A stretch of DNA of 64,000 nt from Christensenella timonensis (lineage in GTDB: Bacteria; Bacillota; Clostridia; Christensenellales; Christensenellaceae), in assembly GCF_900087015.1 (NCBI RefSeq), contig NZ_FLKP01000002.1:682001-746000 (forward strand), written 5' to 3'. Below are positions 61,124-64,000 of this stretch, in pieces. Position numbers and translations under genes: made by a program. A model generated the notes under the pieces. It searched no databases. It was not told where the DNA came from and saw only the letters and a list, made by a program, of their open reading frames with translations. How positions within the stretch are numbered: position 1 is the first letter of the stretch; every line of letters begins with the position of its first letter.

Positions 61124-61636
61124 TCAATTGCTGCCCTTGCCACAGGGAGGCAATTGTTTGGGATTGAACAAAAAACGGTTGATGGGCAGGGCAATCAGCA
61201 CCCCGACGACTGTTTCTGCGGTACGCGTCAGGACATAAGGGAGAGTATCGAGCGTGGTGCCCGAATGCAGGAGCACGATCGCCGTGAAGATCACGCAGCT
61301 TGGCCCGACGGAATCCTTGATACCGAGGATGTTGCACAGGAAAATAAGCACCAGGATGAGCGCGGGCAGGATGAAGAGGAATAAATAATCGGCATAATGC
61401 GGGAGTACGGCGGCAAGTTCCAAAGGGATAAAGCTGAACAGGGAACCGATGATCGTTCCTAAAATCCGGTGCAGTCCCGTGTGTTTTGATTTATCATAGG
61501 TTGGCTGGATGCACAGGATGGCGGCGATGACCGCAAAAGCTGCCGTACGATTGAGAAGGTAACCGAGCAGCAGGCAGGCAAAGACGGCGATCGCCGTTTT
61601 GACCGCACGATACCCAAGACGGTAACTCAGATCCAT
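61124..61636 (-). CDS. aromatic acid exporter/FUSC-family membrane protein
   Basis: A 170-residue membrane protein with about four to five helices: RLGYRAVKTAIAVFACLLLGYLL, then AFAVIAAILCIQPTYDKSKHTGLHRILGTIIGSLFSF, a motif typical of the ArAE_1/FUSC domain. It corresponds to the membrane half only; the cytoplasmic domain of longer members is absent. SD GAGGAGG. It lies 55 bases downstream of the MFS gene and may be cotranscribed. Confidence 0.8.
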   Translation of the reverse strand: MDLSYRLGYRAVKTAIAVFACLLLGYLLNRTAAFAVIAAILCIQPTYDKSKHTGLHRILGTIIGSLFSFIPLELAAVLPHYADYLFLFILPALILVLIFLCNILGIKDSVGPSCVIFTAIVLLHSGTTLDTLPYVLTRTAETVVGVLIALPINRFLFNPKQLPPCGKGSN

Positions 61637-61690
61637 GGAAAATCGCCTCCTCTTTGCCTAAAAGCTTTCCCATATTTTTAAACAGGAAGA

Positions 61691-62947
61691 TTATTCGGTA
61701 ATCAGCCCATGCTTGAAGTGTTTGTTGAAGAACACCAATATTCCGACCGCCGCGCCGCATATTCCTGTTATGACCATCAGGGCCTCAATGCGTACCTGGT
61801 CGGCGAGCGGCCCGAAAAAGGCCATGCCGATGGGCATCATGGCCGTCATAACGATCTGTGTGAGGCTGAATACGCGTCCCTGCATGTTTGGGTCGACCTG
61901 TTCTTGCAGCAAGACCATGGAGGGCGTCGTGAACAGCGGGACAGTGCTCCCCGTGAGAAACATCAGGACAAGGAACGCGATGAACCCGGGAACGATACCG
62001 ACAAGGGCGGTGAAGATACCAAACAGGATGCAGCAAAGCGCGATGGAATGCATGCGGTTTTTAAAGCCGCCCCACACAGAGATGATGATGCCGCCGACAA
62101 CGCCGCCCGCAGAAAAAATGATTTCCGTAGCGGAGAGCCGCCAGTATTCGTCGCCAAAAGTGCGCGACACCATCAGCGGCGTCAGCTGCGCGGCGGGGAC
62201 GATCAAAATGAAGAACAGGGCATAGAAAATGAAGTATGCACGGAAGAATCCGCTTCCCCAAACATATTTCAGCCCGGCCTTGAGATCGTCGAAATAGCCG
62301 CCCTTCTGCTTAAACAGCGCTTTTTCATGCGCGGGAACCTTTAAAAAGAACATGATGGCGATCGCAATGGCGGCAGTACCGACATCGATGAAAAACGTAT
62401 ACTCCAGCTCCGTAAAAGAAAGCAGTGCGCCCGCCGCCGCAGGCGACAGGATGAACATGACGGATTGCAGGCTGCCGTTGATCCCGCCGATGCGCGTCAG
62501 TTTTTCCTGCGGAACGATCTGGGGCAGGAAAGCGTTGACCGCCGGCGTTTGGATCCCCGCACCGACGGAACGTACCGCGGAGACCAGGAAGATCATCCAG
62601 AGGTCGTCGTGGCCGGTCAGGAAAAAAGCCGCCAGGATAAAGGTGGCGGCCGCGGTCATTGCGTCCGCGCCGATGATCAGGAAACGGCGGTTATACCGGT
62701 CGGCCCACACGCCGGAAAAGAGCGAGATCACTACCTGCGGCGCAAAAGCACAGATGGAAGAGATCGTCATGATGGCGCCTGATTGCGTGGTAAGCGTGAT
62801 GTACCAGACGATGGCAAATTGCACGAGCGAAGAACCGAAAAGCGAAACGGTCTGTCCGGACAGGAACATGACGACTTTCCGCCTCCAGCCATGAAACTTC
62901 GGATCGAGCGACTGGACACCCTCTGTTGCCTTGGATAATTCAGGCAT
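61691..62947 (-). CDS. MFS transporter (MFS_3/macrolide-efflux-like)
   Basis: A 418-residue, 12-helix transporter. The loop after helix 2 reads LFSGVWADRYNRRFLIIGADAMTA (motif A), and the end of the second half FSLTQIVMTAMMPIGMAFFGPLADQ is typical of the efflux group that includes Mef-like and enterobactin exporters. It is divergent from the PadR regulator, which may control it. SD AAGGAGG; promoter at 63012. Confidence 0.88.
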   Translation of the reverse strand: MPELSKATEGVQSLDPKFHGWRRKVVMFLSGQTVSLFGSSLVQFAIVWYITLTTQSGAIMTISSICAFAPQVVISLFSGVWADRYNRRFLIIGADAMTAAATFILAAFFLTGHDDLWMIFLVSAVRSVGAGIQTPAVNAFLPQIVPQEKLTRIGGINGSLQSVMFILSPAAAGALLSFTELEYTFFIDVGTAAIAIAIMFFLKVPAHEKALFKQKGGYFDDLKAGLKYVWGSGFFRAYFIFYALFFILIVPAAQLTPLMVSRTFGDEYWRLSATEIIFSAGGVVGGIIISVWGGFKNRMHSIALCCILFGIFTALVGIVPGFIAFLVLMFLTGSTVPLFTTPSMVLLQEQVDPNMQGRVFSLTQIVMTAMMPIGMAFFGPLADQVRIEALMVITGICGAAVGILVFFNKHFKHGLITE

Positions 62948-63011
62948 AAATGGTTTACCTCCTTTTTGCTTTGTGCCGCGGTAACCTTACCAAAAATAGG
63001 TCTGAATTGAT

Positions 63012-63040
63012 ATGTTAATATAGGAAAAAATAATTGTCAA
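63012..63040 (-). promoter_or_regulatory. promoter of the MFS gene
   Basis: Minus strand TTGACA (63035-63040), 17 bases, TAACAT (63012-63017). Confidence 0.7.
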
Positions 63041-63072
63041 GGGAGATAAGATATATTTTTTTGAAATATACA

Positions 63073-63101
63073 TTGACAGGCGAGGTATATGTAATTATAA
63101 T
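63073..63101 (+). promoter_or_regulatory. perfect consensus promoter of the PadR gene
   Basis: TTGACA (63073-63078), a 17-base spacer and TATAAT (63096-63101): both boxes match consensus exactly. An inverted pair TACAT (63069-63073) / ATGTA (63089-63093) overlaps the -35 and spacer and may be the PadR operator. Confidence 0.8.
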
Positions 63102-63147
63102 GTAAATTGAAAAGTGAGATATTTGATGCGAAGGGAGGCGATATCCT

Positions 63148-63468
63148 ATGTCCTTGACGTCGGATTTGATCCGTGGGCACACGGAGACGATCATATTGGC
63201 GCAGCTGCTGAAAAAAGACAGTTATGGATATGAGATCAACAAGTCGATACAGCAGACGACGCTGGGTGAGTACGAATTGAAGGAAGCGACGCTTTATTCC
63301 GCATTTCGCAGGCTGGAAAATGCGGGAATGATCGAATCTTATTGGGGGGACGAGACCACAGGGGCGCGCAGGCGGTATTACCGCGTGACGCCGCTCGGCA
63401 GGGCTCTTTATGAAACCAACAAGGGAGACTGGGAAAAGACGAAAAAACTGATCGACAGCCTGATATAA
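63148..63468 (+). CDS. PadR-family transcriptional regulator
   Basis: A 106-residue winged-helix repressor: TIILAQLLKKDSYGYEINKSI, LKEATLYSAFRRLENAGMIESYWGDETTGARRRYYRVTPLGRALYE, ending in the dimerisation helix. Length and motifs are those of the short PadR-s1 type. Its partner downstream is a HAAS-type membrane protein, a common pairing in Firmicutes. Probably represses its own strong promoter and perhaps the divergent MFS gene. SD GGGAGG. Confidence 0.93.
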   Translation: MSLTSDLIRGHTETIILAQLLKKDSYGYEINKSIQQTTLGEYELKEATLYSAFRRLENAGMIESYWGDETTGARRRYYRVTPLGRALYETNKGDWEKTKKLIDSLI

Positions 63469-63508
63469 CAAAAAAGTTACGGAAGGAACCATAACGGAGG
63501 GTTAAAGA

Positions 63509-64000
63509 ATGGAAGAGAATTTACGCCAATATGTGGAAAACCTGTTTGCGGACGCACCCAAGTCAAAAAAGATGATCGAGCTGCGCCAGGAAATCCTCAT
63601 GAACCTGAAGGAAAAATATTATGACCTGATCGAGTCGGGCGCGACGGAAGCGGAAGCGTTTGAAGTCGTGAAAAGCAGCGTGGGGGATGTGGATGAGCTG
63701 ATCGCCAGTGCGAGCGATTATGGCACGGTTGACCAAGTCAAGGCGGAGGCGGAGCGCAGGAGGTCGGCAAAGCTTGTGGCCATCGCTGTAGCGCTTTATA
63801 TCCTCTCGCCGGTGACGATCATCATTTTGGGAACGTCCGGGCAGCCGGTCATTGGGCTGACACTGATGTTTGCATTGATCGCAGTCGCTACGGGACTTTT
63901 GGTTTACAATAGCTCCATCAAACCCAAATATGAGAAGATGGACGATACGATGGTGGAGGAATTCAAGCAGTGGCAGGTGGAAACCAAGAAGAAAAACGAC
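63509..64000 (+). CDS. HAAS/DUF1700-type membrane protein (partial)
   Basis: The first 164 residues of a gene running past the right edge; no stop is reached. The N-terminal 80 residues form the helical HAAS-like (permease prefix) domain: YVENLFADAPKSKKMIELRQEILMNLKEKYYDLIESGATEAEAF. Two hydrophobic segments follow (about 92-112 and 114-134), then a charged stretch. Such proteins accompany PadR regulators and are thought to signal envelope conditions. The ATG has GGAGGG 7 bases upstream; 40 bases after padR. Confidence 0.78.
   Translation, partial: MEENLRQYVENLFADAPKSKKMIELRQEILMNLKEKYYDLIESGATEAEAFEVVKSSVGDVDELIASASDYGTVDQVKAEAERRRSAKLVAIAVALYILSPVTIIILGTSGQPVIGLTLMFALIAVATGLLVYNSSIKPKYEKMDDTMVEEFKQWQVETKKKND

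Noticed and set aside
1-64000. Mobile elements, prophage, CRISPR arrays, rRNA or tRNA genes
   Set aside because: No transposase or integrase motif, regularly spaced repeat array, or tRNA T-loop/acceptor pattern was noticed while reading; a covariance-model scan would settle tRNAs.

Overview
The window reads as chromosomal DNA of an anaerobic, Clostridia-like member of the Bacillota (Firmicutes). Shine-Dalgarno sites of the AGGAGG type are strong and promoters are of the sigma-A type. The SRP RNA is the long form with an Alu domain. A run rpmE - DUF1385 - prmC - prfA - ZIP transporter - Sua5 - low-MW phosphatase - rpiB - upp has a typical clostridial order. Base composition looks slightly above 50 % GC by eye. 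A Christensenellaceae-like host would fit, but that is a guess. No insertion sequence, integrase, CRISPR array, rRNA or tRNA was seen.

Region 1 (about 0.9-17.1 kb) is a catabolic island around a LacI-family regulator (7035). Leftwards runs thl-crt-hbd, a creatininase-family ring hydrolase resembling 3-dehydro-scyllo-inosose hydrolase (IolN), and a split transketolase. Rightwards lie a zinc dehydrogenase, a CUT2 sugar ABC transporter, an SDR, a VOC protein, a second zinc dehydrogenase resembling scyllo-inosose 3-dehydrogenase (IolM), and a TIM-barrel epimerase. Three copies of a TGyAACwwGTTrCA-like palindrome (6813, 6985, 8378) lie just downstream of the candidate promoters on both sides of the regulator, which suggests one regulon. 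The content points to cyclitol (inositol) or related polyol catabolism feeding C4 acyl-CoA metabolism.

Region 2 (17.2-21.3 kb) is a second CUT2 transporter of the ChvE/GguAB (multiple-sugar) type, ended by a strong terminator. Region 3 (21.6-35.4 kb) holds an FGGY kinase, a third CUT2 transporter, dihydrolipoyl dehydrogenase, a TIGR04076 protein, an atypical class II aldolase-like protein, an aldo/keto reductase and a SorC-type regulator. A separately promoted operon follows, encoding E1alpha, E1beta and E2 of an acetoin-dehydrogenase-like complex plus a UlaE-like epimerase. The E1alpha has GEG in place of the GDG thiamine-diphosphate motif, and the aldolase-like protein lacks the usual catalytic acid. 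These are the best candidates for an undescribed sugar pathway.

Region 4 (35.5-64 kb) is mostly household genes: a sugar epimerase, an AarF/UbiB kinase with a phasin-like partner, a HAD phosphatase, an apolipoprotein N-acyltransferase, an HtrA protease, an MFS exporter, a PfkB kinase, tandem metallophosphoesterases, the translation-related cluster named above, an HxxxDG acyltransferase with a DUF6320 protein, purA, the SRP RNA, a methyltransferase, further membrane proteins, and a PadR regulator with the start of a HAAS-type membrane protein at the right edge.
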